Source: UBA7374 sp049890275
Lineage (GTDB): Bacteria; Verrucomicrobiota; Verrucomicrobiia; Opitutales; Coraliomargaritaceae
Length of the DNA stretch: 64,000 nucleotides
NCBI GenBank assembly: GCA_049890275.1
Contig: JBMHBT010000011.1
Coordinates: forward strand, 124,001 to 188,000
Direction: 5' to 3'
The notes beneath the pieces are model-generated. The model did no database searches. It had not been told where the DNA came from and saw only the letters and a program-made list of their open reading frames with translations. Positions 18,001-29,958 of the stretch are shown here, piece after piece. Made by a program: the position numbers and the translations under genes. Positions within the stretch are counted from its first letter, which is position 1. Every line of letters starts with the position of its first letter.

Positions 18001-18998
18001 TCGTTTCAGGCGACACCACCATGGTGGTGAACCATTTTGAAACCGCTAAAGCTCAAATTGAAATCATCATGGATCGTGTTGAGGGTACCCAAGGTCCGGC
18101 ACAAACGCGCACCCTCCTGACCTTCCCCGAATCAGCTCTCGATAGTCACGGATCCGTACTCCACAGCACACAACGAATCTATCTCGACGGTTGGGGTCCC
18201 AATCCCGTTGCAATCCATTGCCGCGTCGAAGATGCCTCCAACGGAGATGTACTCTTCGATGCACCTCTCCAAAGTTACTATATTAAATCAGCCGATCTAA
18301 TTGACATCCACAGTGAATTCATCGCGCAGGAGCGCTTTCACCGCAATCCCGACTGGGTGCCTTCACCGGATGTGGAAACGCCCCACCCCAACCTCTGGGT
18401 CAACATTGATGACGGCACAAAGATTCTCAACGGAGGTGAAGGGGACACCGACCACGTAATTCTCTGGTCCGGTTATGAAAACTACGAAGATCAGTCTGTC
18501 TACAGAGCCAGTCAGATGCACCTGAAATCCGCTGCACGACTGATGGTCGAGGATGTCGATTCTGCAATTTTGACCTATAACTTCGTTGAAGACCTGCCCA
18601 GCGGGCTCGAACATGACGGCCAGGGCAATCTATATTTTGATCCAACCGCCGCATTTCTCTTTTCCCAACAGGCTGCTGTCGGAGAATGGCATGAGATCAT
18701 TCTCCCCTGGAGTGTGACCGATGAAACAAATGCCGGCGACTCCGGAACCCTCACCATTCAAATCGCCGGAACCGCACAAACAGTTGATCTGGAGATCCTC
18801 TCGACTTCCCTCCTCGAAGCACGCAGTGCCGGCGCCGGAATTCTCACACTCTCTTCTAGCGAGGATCTACAAAACTGGACCGATTTCCACACCGCCAATA
18901 AAGAAGCCGGCATACCTCTGCAGATTGAACTGCCCGAATCTCATTCAGGACGTCTCTTCATCCGGGCTCGCTTCACCCAAGAAGAGTCGATCCAGTAA
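15093..18998 (+). CDS. Large secreted protein: glycine-rich beta-helix region plus tandem VCBS/cadherin-like repeats
   Basis: I start at the ATG at 15093 (1301 residues) because the signal peptide (SSLVICLGLICQQLAGV) follows it directly; a GTG at 15030 would add 21 residues. Residues about 25-115 (VTNLNNSGPGSFRDAV...) look like a parallel beta-helix adhesin-type domain. About 120-340 are extremely glycine-rich, with GGGGGGGAGMGGA occurring twice, so they resemble polymorphic outer-membrane proteins. Then come about six repeats of roughly 95 residues of VCBS type, with phrases such as 'GQLSA-D', 'GTYSFD' and 'W-VSDE-G'. A unique segment of about 180 residues and a final repeat follow. The last 65 residues include SSSEDLQNWTDF, a type of end domain common in verrucomicrobial surface proteins. 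Likely an exported adhesin or matrix protein; no enzyme motif seen. Confidence 0.85.
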   Translation: MKSVTNFPKSSLVICLGLICQQLAGVVVTNLNNSGPGSFRDAVDNASAGEVVTFGLAGRIELESYILLNRDITIIGHSDGTTIAGAPGFRQSLFKMLQGQVVIRDMQLKDASNDGQNGQNSDRAGGGGGGGAGMGGAIAMQSGDLSLIGIRIENCYAIGGNGGNGNGGFGSMIGGGGSSIFGGGNASRHNFIYLPLNGINGGFGGGGSGSAWYSGGIGGFGGGGGGSGIDNYTGGLGGSYGGQGGAGVSLYTSSIADRIGGGGGGGAGMGGAVFVKSGTLTVENCWISNNHAEGGNGGIGYRANKTQHEDVRSHPTGPVDGSPGQGVGGAIFMNSGTKLVTRGLGNIVNGNSATDASDNYHLEAGAEWDKYAPIVISSPINLVFEKDIGETSEWSGIINITDSDPQDNPRFADTVVEDAYGEFSLMNGNYTYTLDQESVQHLGSNDRIEHTVRLTATDGTVADIQIDIIGQDDAPQVSAENLTTNEQSGTYSGQLDATDPDSDILTFNTEASLPGFTLASNGSYQLDTSHSAYTDLVLGESYTQEINWSVSDETGESTTGVLSLVVNGVNGAPTANDWSGSPVLSATSASGQLSAQDDESSASLHYQLLSGTAGLTIATSGTFYFDLSNAAYRAAAQGEDFPVSASWRVSDAHGAFSEASLAFTLSGNNEAPYSVNASATATEDGDPLSGQLQAGDVDNNAQLNFSSVSGFSGLTIHNDGTYSFDPGHPDYQSLAPGDTQLLNASWQVTDEHGQSAAGTLEIVISGENDLPSTQDWYRTPHLSTGSATGQLSASDIDNASGFTYSLVQGTEGLIIHPDGSFAFDLSSIAYLEKTEGETYFVSGVWQVADPHGATANGQLGFSLAGQNDAPVATNYTASVAEDGSLYTGQLSALDYDPGSSLTFTEVSGLAGLTIQADGGFTFDPSHADWQEIAEGQTRTVTAEWSVSDEQGASSVEALQIHISGENDAPVVSGDTTMVVNHFETAKAQIEIIMDRVEGTQGPAQTRTLLTFPESALDSHGSVLHSTQRIYLDGWGPNPVAIHCRVEDASNGDVLFDAPLQSYYIKSADLIDIHSEFIAQERFHRNPDWVPSPDVETPHPNLWVNIDDGTKILNGGEGDTDHVILWSGYENYEDQSVYRASQMHLKSAARLMVEDVDSAILTYNFVEDLPSGLEHDGQGNLYFDPTAAFLFSQQAAVGEWHEIILPWSVTDETNAGDSGTLTIQIAGTAQTVDLEILSTSLLEARSAGAGILTLSSSEDLQNWTDFHTANKEAGIPLQIELPESHSGRLFIRARFTQEESIQ

Positions 18999-19172
18999 AC
19001 TTACCCTCGATCGTATTTTTGACTCCCTCTTCGCTTCGACTGAGACGAATAGCGGAAAGAGAAGCAGAATACTAACCTTGTTGAAATAGATTCGATCTTC
19101 CCTGCGTTGAAGCCCTGTTTTCTCAGCACATTATGAGAAGTTTAAGTACGGGGGATTTTCTTCCTAACTGAA

Positions 19173-21436
<2,264 letters not shown>

Positions 21437-21601
21437 TGAAGCTGAACAACAAATGAGTGCTGGATGGACAGGTCAACTGAAAAGGAGTTCTGTGCAATGC
21501 TGTTAGTGAGTTTCCGGAACAAAGCAAAACCGTTGTTCCTCCCTTTGGAGCTGCGGAAGGCTTCCCTTGACTGGATAGGCTGCAGAGGATTACCTAAATT
21601 G

Positions 21602-23290
21602 ATGTTACCCCTCGATTGGATCATTGTTACCCTCTATTTCTTCGGGCTGGTCGGCATTGTCAAATGGTCGGCCCGCTCCCAAAAAACGACTGAAGATTAC
21701 TTTCTGGCCGGACGTCATGCGGGTTGGTTGGTTGTCGGTGCTTCCTTATTTGCCTCCAATATTGGCTCGGAACATATTGTCGGCCTAGCCGGAAACGGAG
21801 CCAGTAGCGGAATGGCCATGGCCCACTGGGAACTGCACGCCTGGATCATGGTTTTGCTCGGCTGGGTCTTTGTACCCTTCTATTACCGCAGCGGCGTCTA
21901 TACCATGCCGGAATTCATGGAGCGGCGCTTCGATGCCAAGACCCGTTGGGTTCTCTCTATCGTCAGTCTTGTCGCCTACGTCTTTACCAAGGTTTCGGTT
22001 ACGGTCTATGCCGGTGCCCTCGTTTTCATGACCCTGCTGCCCGATACCTTCGGTTCTCCGGACAATGCGTTCTGGGTCGGCGCAATCACGACGGTCGTAC
22101 TGACCGGTGTGTACACGATTTTCGGCGGCTTGCGGGCGGTACTCTACACGGAAGTTGCACAGGCAGTTGTCTTACTTATTGGCTCCTTCTTCATCACCTG
22201 GTTCGGCCTCAGCCAGCTGGGTGGCTGGTCAGAACTGAAAGCGCTTGCGGGCAGTGCCAAGGGTGACTTCGCATTGTGGCGCCCTCTGGTACAGGATGGT
22301 ATTCCCTGGTGGAAAAACCCGGACTTTCCATGGCTTGGGGTGATGATCGCATCGCCCGTGATTGGTATCTGGTACTGGTGTACCGATCAATACATCGTGC
22401 AACGCACACTCGCGGCGAAGAGTTTGACCGATGCACGCCGTGGTGCCCTCTGGGGCGGGTTTCTTAAAGTCTGGCCGGTGTTAATATTTCTGGTGCCGGG
22501 CATGATTGGCTGGGCATTACACCAAAAGGGCTTGATCGCGATTCCACTGCGTGCGGATGCGAGTATCGATGGTGATCAGGTATTTGCAACAATGGTGGCG
22601 GAGTTGCTCCCGGCGGGTCTGCGCGGCTTAGTTGTAGCGGGTTTATTATCTGCTCTGATGAGTTCCCTAGCCTCTTTATTTAACTCCTGCGCGACCCTTT
22701 TCACCAAAGATATTTACGAAAAACTGAAACCGGGCAAAAGCGAGGCGCACTATGTTCGTATTGGCAGGATTGCTACGGGTGTTGTGGTCGGTGCGGGCTT
22801 GGTTTGGATTCCGATCATGAAGGCGATGGCCGGTGGAGGCATCTATAAATATCTGCAGAGCGTGCAGGGCTATCTGGCTCCGCCGATTACAGCGGTCTTT
22901 TTGCTCGGTCTTTTCTGGAAGCGGATCAACGCAGTGGGTGCGCTGACCGGACTGATCATCGGATTCTTGTTGGGTCTATTCAAACTGACTGTCGAAGCCA
23001 TTGCGACGCAGGGGCACATTACTGGAGGCATCTTATCGGTCGTCGCTGAATTTAACTTTCTCTATTACTCCGGTGTCCTCATGCTGATCAGTGTCTTCAT
23101 CGTAATCACCCTCTCGCTGCTGACTGCAAAACCGGCTGCGAGCAAGACGGAGGGTCTGACGTGGTCCAGCTTAACTGCGGATGACCACCGTGCGATCCGC
23201 GAGAGTTGGAATAAATGGGATGTCCTAGGAACGATCGTCGTCCTTGGCTGCGTACTTGGCATCTATCTCTATTTTAGCTTCTGGATTTAA
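21602..23290 (+). CDS. Sodium:solute symporter (SSS family, SGLT-like)
   Basis: I start at the ATG at 21602 (MLPLDWIIVTLYFFGL), which places the first membrane helix at residue 3 as in the family; it gives 562 residues. An upstream ATG at 21497 has a better-looking AAGGAG ribosome site and would add 35 residues. The SSS hallmarks are TTEDYFLAGRHAGWLVVGASLFASN (spread over about 28-52), IGSEHIVGLAG, WELHAW and about 14 membrane helices. It should import a sugar or similar solute with sodium. Substrate cannot be read from sequence; the nearby galactan-type hydrolase makes a sugar plausible. Confidence 0.88.
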   Translation: MLPLDWIIVTLYFFGLVGIVKWSARSQKTTEDYFLAGRHAGWLVVGASLFASNIGSEHIVGLAGNGASSGMAMAHWELHAWIMVLLGWVFVPFYYRSGVYTMPEFMERRFDAKTRWVLSIVSLVAYVFTKVSVTVYAGALVFMTLLPDTFGSPDNAFWVGAITTVVLTGVYTIFGGLRAVLYTEVAQAVVLLIGSFFITWFGLSQLGGWSELKALAGSAKGDFALWRPLVQDGIPWWKNPDFPWLGVMIASPVIGIWYWCTDQYIVQRTLAAKSLTDARRGALWGGFLKVWPVLIFLVPGMIGWALHQKGLIAIPLRADASIDGDQVFATMVAELLPAGLRGLVVAGLLSALMSSLASLFNSCATLFTKDIYEKLKPGKSEAHYVRIGRIATGVVVGAGLVWIPIMKAMAGGGIYKYLQSVQGYLAPPITAVFLLGLFWKRINAVGALTGLIIGFLLGLFKLTVEAIATQGHITGGILSVVAEFNFLYYSGVLMLISVFIVITLSLLTAKPAASKTEGLTWSSLTADDHRAIRESWNKWDVLGTIVVLGCVLGIYLYFSFWI

Positions 23291-23410
23291 CGTTTATATG
23301 TTGGCGGGCCTGGTTCGGCGGGATCCATTACTGCTGAAGATATCTTTGACTGCAGTCATTGAGAAAAGAACCTTGGAATACCCTCAGACTGGCTCTTATC
23401 TGTTGCCGTC

Positions 23411-24733
23411 GTGATCTTGTTTTACCGCATTATCTTTATTCCCCTGTTGTTGTTGGTCCTGCCCTACTACGGATGGCGGATGTTGCGGCGCGGAGGATAC
23501 GGAAAGGGGTTCTGGCAACGCTTCGGTTATTTTCCTCACCTGCCGAGTGTCGCTGTGGGCAAGCAGCGGATCTGGCTACAGGCAGTTAGCGTAGGGGAAG
23601 TGCTGGCGGTGGGGCCATTGATACAGGCACTCCAGCAAAATCATGATGTGGAAATCGTCCTGACCACGACGACGAGTACGGGCTTTGCTGAAGCAAGAAA
23701 GCGCTATCAGGAACAAGTGTTGGCGATTGGTTTGTTTCCGATTGATTTCTGGTTCTGTTCGGCTCTGGCCTGGCGTCGGATTCAGCCCGATGCAGTGATC
23801 CTGACGGAAAGTGAACTCTGGCCCGAACATTTATACCGCGCAAAGCTGCGGGAGGTACCGGCTTTTTTAGTCAATGCGCGCGTATCGGATAAGAGCTTTG
23901 CCCGCTACCAGAAGATACGGCTGCTGGCTGAATGGTTACTGGGGCAGTTGGTGCATATCTATGCGGCTAGCCAGCACGATCAAGAACGACTGTTACAGCT
24001 GGGTGCGACTCCGGAGCGAACGGTGGCGACGGGCAGCATCAAGCTAGACGTGGACCTCGGCCCGGCACTGAAAGCTGAAGAACGGTGCCGATTGCGAGAA
24101 AGTCTAGGTTTTGCAACGGGTTCCGAAGACGACTGTTTTGTTCTTGTCGGAGCTTCGACTTGGCCGGGAGAAGAGGCCGCCTTGTTGACAACCCAGCAGG
24201 CATTGATTGGGGAGGGGATCGACTGTCGCCTCCTACTCGTACCAAGACATGCAGAGCGAGCCCGCGAGATCGTGCGATTACTGGAGGGGCAGGGCCTCTC
24301 CTGGCACCAACGTACATCCGGAGCAACACCTGCCAAGGACCTGCGGATTCATCTGGCGGATACAACGGGGGAACTGACTTCCTTGCTGCAAGCGGCAGAT
24401 CTGGCTTTTGTCGGCAAAAGCTTACCGCCAAATCAAGGCGGGCAGACTCCGATTGAGGCTGCGGGGATGGGGATTCCGGTGCTGATGGGGCCGGAAATGA
24501 AAAACTTCAAAGCCGTGGTTGCGGCCCTGCTACGCCATGGTGCGGCCCACACCGTCCGCGATGAAGCAGATTTATGGACTCAATCGCTGAAACTGGCTAA
24601 AGATCCGGAGGTGCTTTCTACCATGAGTGCGGCCGGCAAAGCCTGGCATGAACGCAATCGCGGCAGCAGTGAGCGAATCGCAATAAGTATCCGAGCCGAT
24701 CTCCAATACTCGGATCCGGTTGAAAATAGTTAA
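23411..24733 (+). CDS. waaA: 3-deoxy-D-manno-octulosonic acid (Kdo) transferase
   Basis: The 440-residue protein opens with a membrane anchor (FYRIIFIPLLLLVLPYYGWRML) followed by the WaaA N-terminal domain: WLQAVSVGEVLA (about 55-66) and TTTTSTGFAEARKR (about 85-98). Then come LTESELWPEHL (about 131-141) and a C-terminal glycosyltransferase domain with FVGKSLPPNQGGQTPIEAA. GT30 enzymes add Kdo to lipid IVA on the cytoplasmic face. The start is a GTG at 23411; no ATG lies closer to the anchor. The organism therefore makes Kdo-containing lipopolysaccharide, consistent with lpxK at 50755. Its end overlaps the convergent trmL stop by 4 bases. Confidence 0.93.
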   Translation: MILFYRIIFIPLLLLVLPYYGWRMLRRGGYGKGFWQRFGYFPHLPSVAVGKQRIWLQAVSVGEVLAVGPLIQALQQNHDVEIVLTTTTSTGFAEARKRYQEQVLAIGLFPIDFWFCSALAWRRIQPDAVILTESELWPEHLYRAKLREVPAFLVNARVSDKSFARYQKIRLLAEWLLGQLVHIYAASQHDQERLLQLGATPERTVATGSIKLDVDLGPALKAEERCRLRESLGFATGSEDDCFVLVGASTWPGEEAALLTTQQALIGEGIDCRLLLVPRHAERAREIVRLLEGQGLSWHQRTSGATPAKDLRIHLADTTGELTSLLQAADLAFVGKSLPPNQGGQTPIEAAGMGIPVLMGPEMKNFKAVVAALLRHGAAHTVRDEADLWTQSLKLAKDPEVLSTMSAAGKAWHERNRGSSERIAISIRADLQYSDPVENS

Positions 24734-25185
24734 AAACGCAGTTGCCGGAGTGCTTCGTAGGTGGCAATTCCGGCTGCCGTGGATAGGTTGAGGGAGCGGA
24801 GTTCGGGATCGGCCTGTGGAATCGTCACGCGCTGGTCACCGATTTCCTGATGCAACCAGTCGGGGGCACCGTGACCCTCATTGCCGAAGACCAGCCCGTC
24901 GTCTGAAGCATATTTCACATCCCAGTAAGCTTGGTCCGCCTGCGTGGTGAAGAGCCAGAGCCGCTCGGGGCGATGCGGACTCGTCTTGAAAGCATCCCAG
25001 TCGTCGTGGTGGTGCAGGTCCAGGCTATGCCAGTAATCCATTCCACTACGCCGGATCTGCTTATCAGTTATCGTAAAACCGAGCGGATGAATCAGATGAA
25101 GCCGCGTCTGGGTAATCGCGCAAAGCCGACCGATGTTACCCGTGTTCTGCGGAATTTCAGGATTATAGAGAACGATATGCAGCAC
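24730..25185 (-). CDS. trmL: tRNA (cytidine/uridine-34-2'-O)-methyltransferase
   Basis: The 151-residue protein is a SPOUT (trefoil-knot) methyltransferase of TrmL length. The N-terminus has IVLYNPEIPQNTGNIGRLCA, and the C-terminal knot shows LVFGNEGHGAPDWL and LRSLNLSTAAGIATYEAL. TrmL methylates the wobble ribose of tRNA-Leu isoacceptors with SAM. It stands 187 bases downstream of tpiA in the same direction and overlaps waaA convergently by 4 bases. Confidence 0.93.
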   Translation of the reverse strand: MLHIVLYNPEIPQNTGNIGRLCAITQTRLHLIHPLGFTITDKQIRRSGMDYWHSLDLHHHDDWDAFKTSPHRPERLWLFTTQADQAYWDVKYASDDGLVFGNEGHGAPDWLHQEIGDQRVTIPQADPELRSLNLSTAAGIATYEALRQLRF

Positions 25186-25372
25186 GATAGGGGCAGAGTA
25201 AAGAGAACCTATTTGCGGGCAAGTATCGATCCACTCCGTGCAAGGATCGCAAATGAGAGATTGTTGCCAACAATCTGCTTACGAGCTTCTCGGGGCACGG
25301 TCTGTAATGAAGGTACGGAAAAACTGAAGCGTTGTGCCCGCTGTTGTCGTTGCGCGTCCCAGCGCAAGGTGA

Positions 25373-26149
25373 CTACTGAGCGAGCTTGGCTGCGCTTTGC
25401 ACGAGGCTGGCAAAGGATTGTGCCTTGAGAGAGGCGCCGCCGATAAGCCCGCCGTCAATGTTTTCCTGTGCGAGGAGCGCGTCAGCGTTTTCCGGCTTCA
25501 TCGAACCGCCGTAAAGGATGCGGATCTTGCCTGCGGCTTCTTCACCGAGCAGACCGGCCAGGCAGTTGCGGATTTCAAGATGCACCGCCTCGGCCATTTC
25601 AGGAGTCGCAGTCTTGCCGGTACCAATCGCCCAGATCGGCTCGTAGGCGATGACCAAGGCATCCGAATCCTCTGCGGTCACCCCGACAAGTGCGCCTTCA
25701 ACCTGCGCTTTGATGACGGAAATTGTTTCATCGGCTTCACGTTGCTCCAGGCTCTCACCGACACAAACAATCGGCTTGAGATTTGCAGCCAGTGCAGCTC
25801 GGGTCTTCTGGTTGACGATCGCATCGGTCTCGCCGAAGTATTCACGGCGCTCGGAGTGTCCGAGGATGACATAGCTGACGAATAGGTGGCGGAGCATTTC
25901 AGCGGATACTTCACCGGTGTAGGCGCCGGAAGCTTCAAAGTGCATATTTTGCGCGCCGAGAAAAATGTTGGATTCGTTGACTACTTTGGAGACGCCTTCC
26001 AGAGCGGTAAAGGCCGGGCAAACACAGACGTTGACTTCGGTCTGTTGGCCGACTTCAGCGACGATTTCACTCGCCAAGTCCGCGCCTTCTCCGGCGTTGC
26101 AGTTCATCTTCCAGTTGCCTGCGATTAGGTATTTCCGTGAATGACTCAT
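25373..26149 (-). CDS. tpiA: Triosephosphate isomerase
   Basis: The 258-residue protein has every key TPI site: AGNWKMN (catalytic Lys near 14), ILGHSERREYFGE (catalytic His near 100), AYEPIWAIGTGKTAT (catalytic Glu near 171 with loop 6) and the phosphate-binding ILYGGSMKPEN and GGLIGGASL. It interconverts dihydroxyacetone phosphate and glyceraldehyde 3-phosphate. It is the last gene of the gap-pgk-tpi unit, 23 bases after pgk. Confidence 0.97.
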   Translation of the reverse strand: MSHSRKYLIAGNWKMNCNAGEGADLASEIVAEVGQQTEVNVCVCPAFTALEGVSKVVNESNIFLGAQNMHFEASGAYTGEVSAEMLRHLFVSYVILGHSERREYFGETDAIVNQKTRAALAANLKPIVCVGESLEQREADETISVIKAQVEGALVGVTAEDSDALVIAYEPIWAIGTGKTATPEMAEAVHLEIRNCLAGLLGEEAAGKIRILYGGSMKPENADALLAQENIDGGLIGGASLKAQSFASLVQSAAKLAQ

Positions 26150-26172
26150 AAAAAGTGAAGTTGGTATTTTGG

Positions 26173-27366
26173 TTATTTCTGATCGAGTGCTGCGATTCCG
26201 GGAAGGGTCTTCCCTTCGAGGAATTCAAGCGAAGCACCGCCTCCGGTACTCATAAATGTGACATTTTCGCTGTGACCGGACATTTTGATCGCCTTGACGG
26301 AATCGCCGCCACCGATAATAGAGATGCCCTCGGACTGAGCGATGGTTTCGGCTACGGCAAAGGTGCCCTTGTTACAGGCATCGATCTCGAAGATCCCCAT
26401 AGGGCCGTTCCAGAGGACGGTCTTCGCTGCGGCCACTTCGGCCTTGAACAGCTCGATACTCTTTGGCCCGATGTCGACACCTTCCCAGCCGTCTTCAATA
26501 TTGCCTTCAAAGTATTGGGAATCACCCACTGTACCGGCGCCAAAGTCGAGGTCTTTAACGGCCAGGTTATCGAGGGGGAGGAGAAATTTCACACCCTTGG
26601 CGGCAGCTTTGTCGAGAGCAGCTTGTGCCGTCGGGATGTGATCGGGTTCACTGAGGGACTCACCCACTCTGCGGTTCTGTGCGAGGGCAAAGGTGTAAGC
26701 CATAGCGCCACCAATGATGATGGTATCGGCCTTTTCCAAAAGGGAATCGATCACCTTGATCTTATCGGAAACTTTTGCGCCGCCAAGGATCACAGTGAAA
26801 GGACGTTCGGGGTTGGCAGTCTTTTCACCGAGATAAGCGAGTTCTTTCTCGACCAGTAATCCGCAGACACAGGGAGAAAGATGTGTAGCCACTCCGGCAG
26901 TAGAGGCGTGAGCGCGGTGGGCGGTACCAAAGGCATCGTTTACAAATGCGTCGGCCAACTTGGCCAATTCGGCGGCAAAGGCCGGGTCGTTGTCGGTCTC
27001 TCCGGCATAAAAACGTACATTTTCCAACAAGACGACATCGCCATTGCTAAGCGCGTTTACAGCAGTTTCCACCTCCGGGCCAATGCAGTCCGGAAGCAAG
27101 GCAACCGGGCGCCCCAGCTTAGCCGACAAATCAGCCGCGACAGGAGCCAGGCTGAACTCTTCTTTACGCTCTCCTTTCGGTCGGCCCAAATGGCTGCAGA
27201 GAACCACACGAGCACCCTGTTCAATCAAGTGTTGAATCGTCGGCAGTGCAGCGACGATACGGGAATCGTCCGATACGGCACCGTCTTTAAGCGGCACGTT
27301 GAAGTCACAGCGAACCAGTACGCGCTTACCGGCGAGATCGACGTCTTGAATGGATTGAATAGCCAT
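26173..27366 (-). CDS. pgk: Phosphoglycerate kinase
   Basis: The 397-residue, two-domain enzyme has the substrate site RVLVRCDFNVPL (about 14-25), HLGRPKGER (about 59-67), NDAFGTAHRAHAST (about 160-173), the hinge region ILGGAKVSDK (about 195-204) and the nucleotide-binding GGGDSVKAI near the C-terminus. It makes ATP from 1,3-bisphosphoglycerate. The gene is 97 bases after gap and 23 bases before tpiA, all on one strand. No transketolase or pyruvate kinase is fused to it. Confidence 0.97.
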   Translation of the reverse strand: MAIQSIQDVDLAGKRVLVRCDFNVPLKDGAVSDDSRIVAALPTIQHLIEQGARVVLCSHLGRPKGERKEEFSLAPVAADLSAKLGRPVALLPDCIGPEVETAVNALSNGDVVLLENVRFYAGETDNDPAFAAELAKLADAFVNDAFGTAHRAHASTAGVATHLSPCVCGLLVEKELAYLGEKTANPERPFTVILGGAKVSDKIKVIDSLLEKADTIIIGGAMAYTFALAQNRRVGESLSEPDHIPTAQAALDKAAAKGVKFLLPLDNLAVKDLDFGAGTVGDSQYFEGNIEDGWEGVDIGPKSIELFKAEVAAAKTVLWNGPMGIFEIDACNKGTFAVAETIAQSEGISIIGGGDSVKAIKMSGHSENVTFMSTGGGASLEFLEGKTLPGIAALDQK

Positions 27367-27463
27367 GCGGGAGAACTTTTTTGCTTACAGATGTATGGAT
27401 AACGGCAAGACCGCGGCAATGGAATCCACTGCCGCGGCGGTTCAAACCGTTTAGAACGAAAAC

Positions 27464-28489
<1,026 letters not shown>

Positions 28490-28796
28490 AATATGTGGAT
28501 ATTCAGGTTTGTTGAATAATGTTAGTTAAGATCGGCATCAGTAGTCAGAGAGCGGTGCAAGGCAAGAGTTATTCAATTGAGCAGGGCAAAAAGGGGCAAA
28601 ACCGCCTATAATTCAGTGCGGATAGAGGGGAATCCATCGTCAAAATCACTTGACAGTCGATGGGGAAGCAACGTCACTACAGCTGCTAACTGTCGGACAA
28701 TCAAAGATAACTAATATCGCTCAACAGAACTAAGCAGTGATGTCATTTGACGATTTATCGTCTTCAACTATTAGTCTATAGCTTCAAAATTAAGTT
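28490..28796. promoter_or_regulatory. Divergent promoter region, gap operon / fatty acid desaturase
   Basis: This 307-base gap lies between divergent starts. It contains an imperfect inverted repeat at 28634-28663 (CCATCG-TCAA facing TTGA-...-CGATGG) that overlaps a TTGACA box at 28650-28655, a possible operator or -35 element. A clear -10 is not visible. No gene or RNA is supported here. Confidence 0.4.
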
Positions 28797-29909
28797 ATGA
28801 AAATCAAACATTGGGAAACGTTCGCATTTATTGCCCTCTATCACCTGCTATTGCTTGTGTTGATACCCTATTGTATTCCGGTATTTTCCTGGACTGCATT
28901 TACCTTTTTTCTCGTTACCTACATCATAGGCGGCATGTCGATCACAGTCGGTTACCACCGCCTGTACGCACACAAGGCCTACTCCGCAAATCCCGTTTTT
29001 GAGTGGGGCATTCTGCTGGGATCCACGCTCGCCTTTGAAATGTCGGCACTGGGCTGGTCCCATGACCATCGCAACCACCACAACCATGTGGATACCGAGC
29101 GCGACCCCTACTCCATTAAAAAAGGCTTCTGGTACGCCCATGTCTTCTGGCTCTTTGATTGCGACCGCACTTTTGATGAGAATCTGGTCTCCGACCTGAT
29201 TAAAAACCCTCGTGTTGTCTTCCAAGATAAATACTATCTGCAACTCACGGTGGCTGTTAATCTAGCCCTCTTCTTCCTCGGTTGGTATCTGATGGGAAGC
29301 GCACTGGCCTCTTTTTACTTCGGCTTCCTCCTGCGCATGGCATTCATCCACCACTGCACCTGGTTCATCAATTCACTCTGCCATACTCATGGTTCGAAAA
29401 CCTATGCCCGCGAACTGAGCGCTGTAGATAATGCTGTACTCGCTCTACTGACATTCGGGGAGGGCTACCACAACTACCACCACGCCTTTGCCGCCGACTA
29501 TCGCAATGGCATTCGCTGGTACCATTTTGATCCTTCCAAATGGACGATCTGGGTGGCTTCAAAACTTGGTTTAGTCAGTAAACTTCGCTCAATCAACACC
29601 TTGACTGTGCAGAAATCACTGGTGCAAAAAGACCGTAAACTACTGATCGAACACCTCGATGAGACTGCTTGTGAAACAGCGGTTGAATTCCGTAATAAAG
29701 TTGTTCAGCTCTCCGATCTCTACGAGGAAAAAGCAACGGCTCTTTCGGCCAAAATGCGCGAGCTCAAGCAGGCGACAACGGAACACCACGATCAACTAAA
29801 ACAGGAGATCCAAATCCTTCGCACTGCCTTAAAAGAGGCATGGGATGAATGGGTCGCCCTAACCAAAGCGGCGACCCAACAGTTTCAACTACACTTGCAC
29901 GCCCATTAA
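28797..29909 (+). CDS. Acyl-CoA / acyl-lipid fatty acid desaturase with coiled-coil tail
   Basis: The 370-residue membrane enzyme has the three histidine boxes of delta-9-type desaturases: HRLYAH (about 54-59), HDHRNHH (about 90-96) and YHNYHH (about 226-231), plus four hydrophobic membrane stretches. It introduces a cis double bond into acyl chains using a di-iron site and O2. The last 100 residues (about 270-370) lack membrane segments and read as charged heptads (LSAKMRELKQATTEHHDQL), so they probably form a coiled coil. Desaturases of this group usually end soon after the third box. Divergent from the gap operon and convergent with a TolB-like gene. Confidence 0.9.
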   Translation: MKIKHWETFAFIALYHLLLLVLIPYCIPVFSWTAFTFFLVTYIIGGMSITVGYHRLYAHKAYSANPVFEWGILLGSTLAFEMSALGWSHDHRNHHNHVDTERDPYSIKKGFWYAHVFWLFDCDRTFDENLVSDLIKNPRVVFQDKYYLQLTVAVNLALFFLGWYLMGSALASFYFGFLLRMAFIHHCTWFINSLCHTHGSKTYARELSAVDNAVLALLTFGEGYHNYHHAFAADYRNGIRWYHFDPSKWTIWVASKLGLVSKLRSINTLTVQKSLVQKDRKLLIEHLDETACETAVEFRNKVVQLSDLYEEKATALSAKMRELKQATTEHHDQLKQEIQILRTALKEAWDEWVALTKAATQQFQLHLHAH

Positions 29910-29958
29910 GGGAATTATCAGAGGCCTCCGGAGTTCCCGCCAGAAGCTTCTTGCCCCC

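Noticed and set aside
21464..21601. N-terminal extension of the sodium symporter
   Set aside because: It is not hydrophobic and is not in line with family starts, although a good AAGGAG precedes the ATG at 21497; kept as an alternative only.
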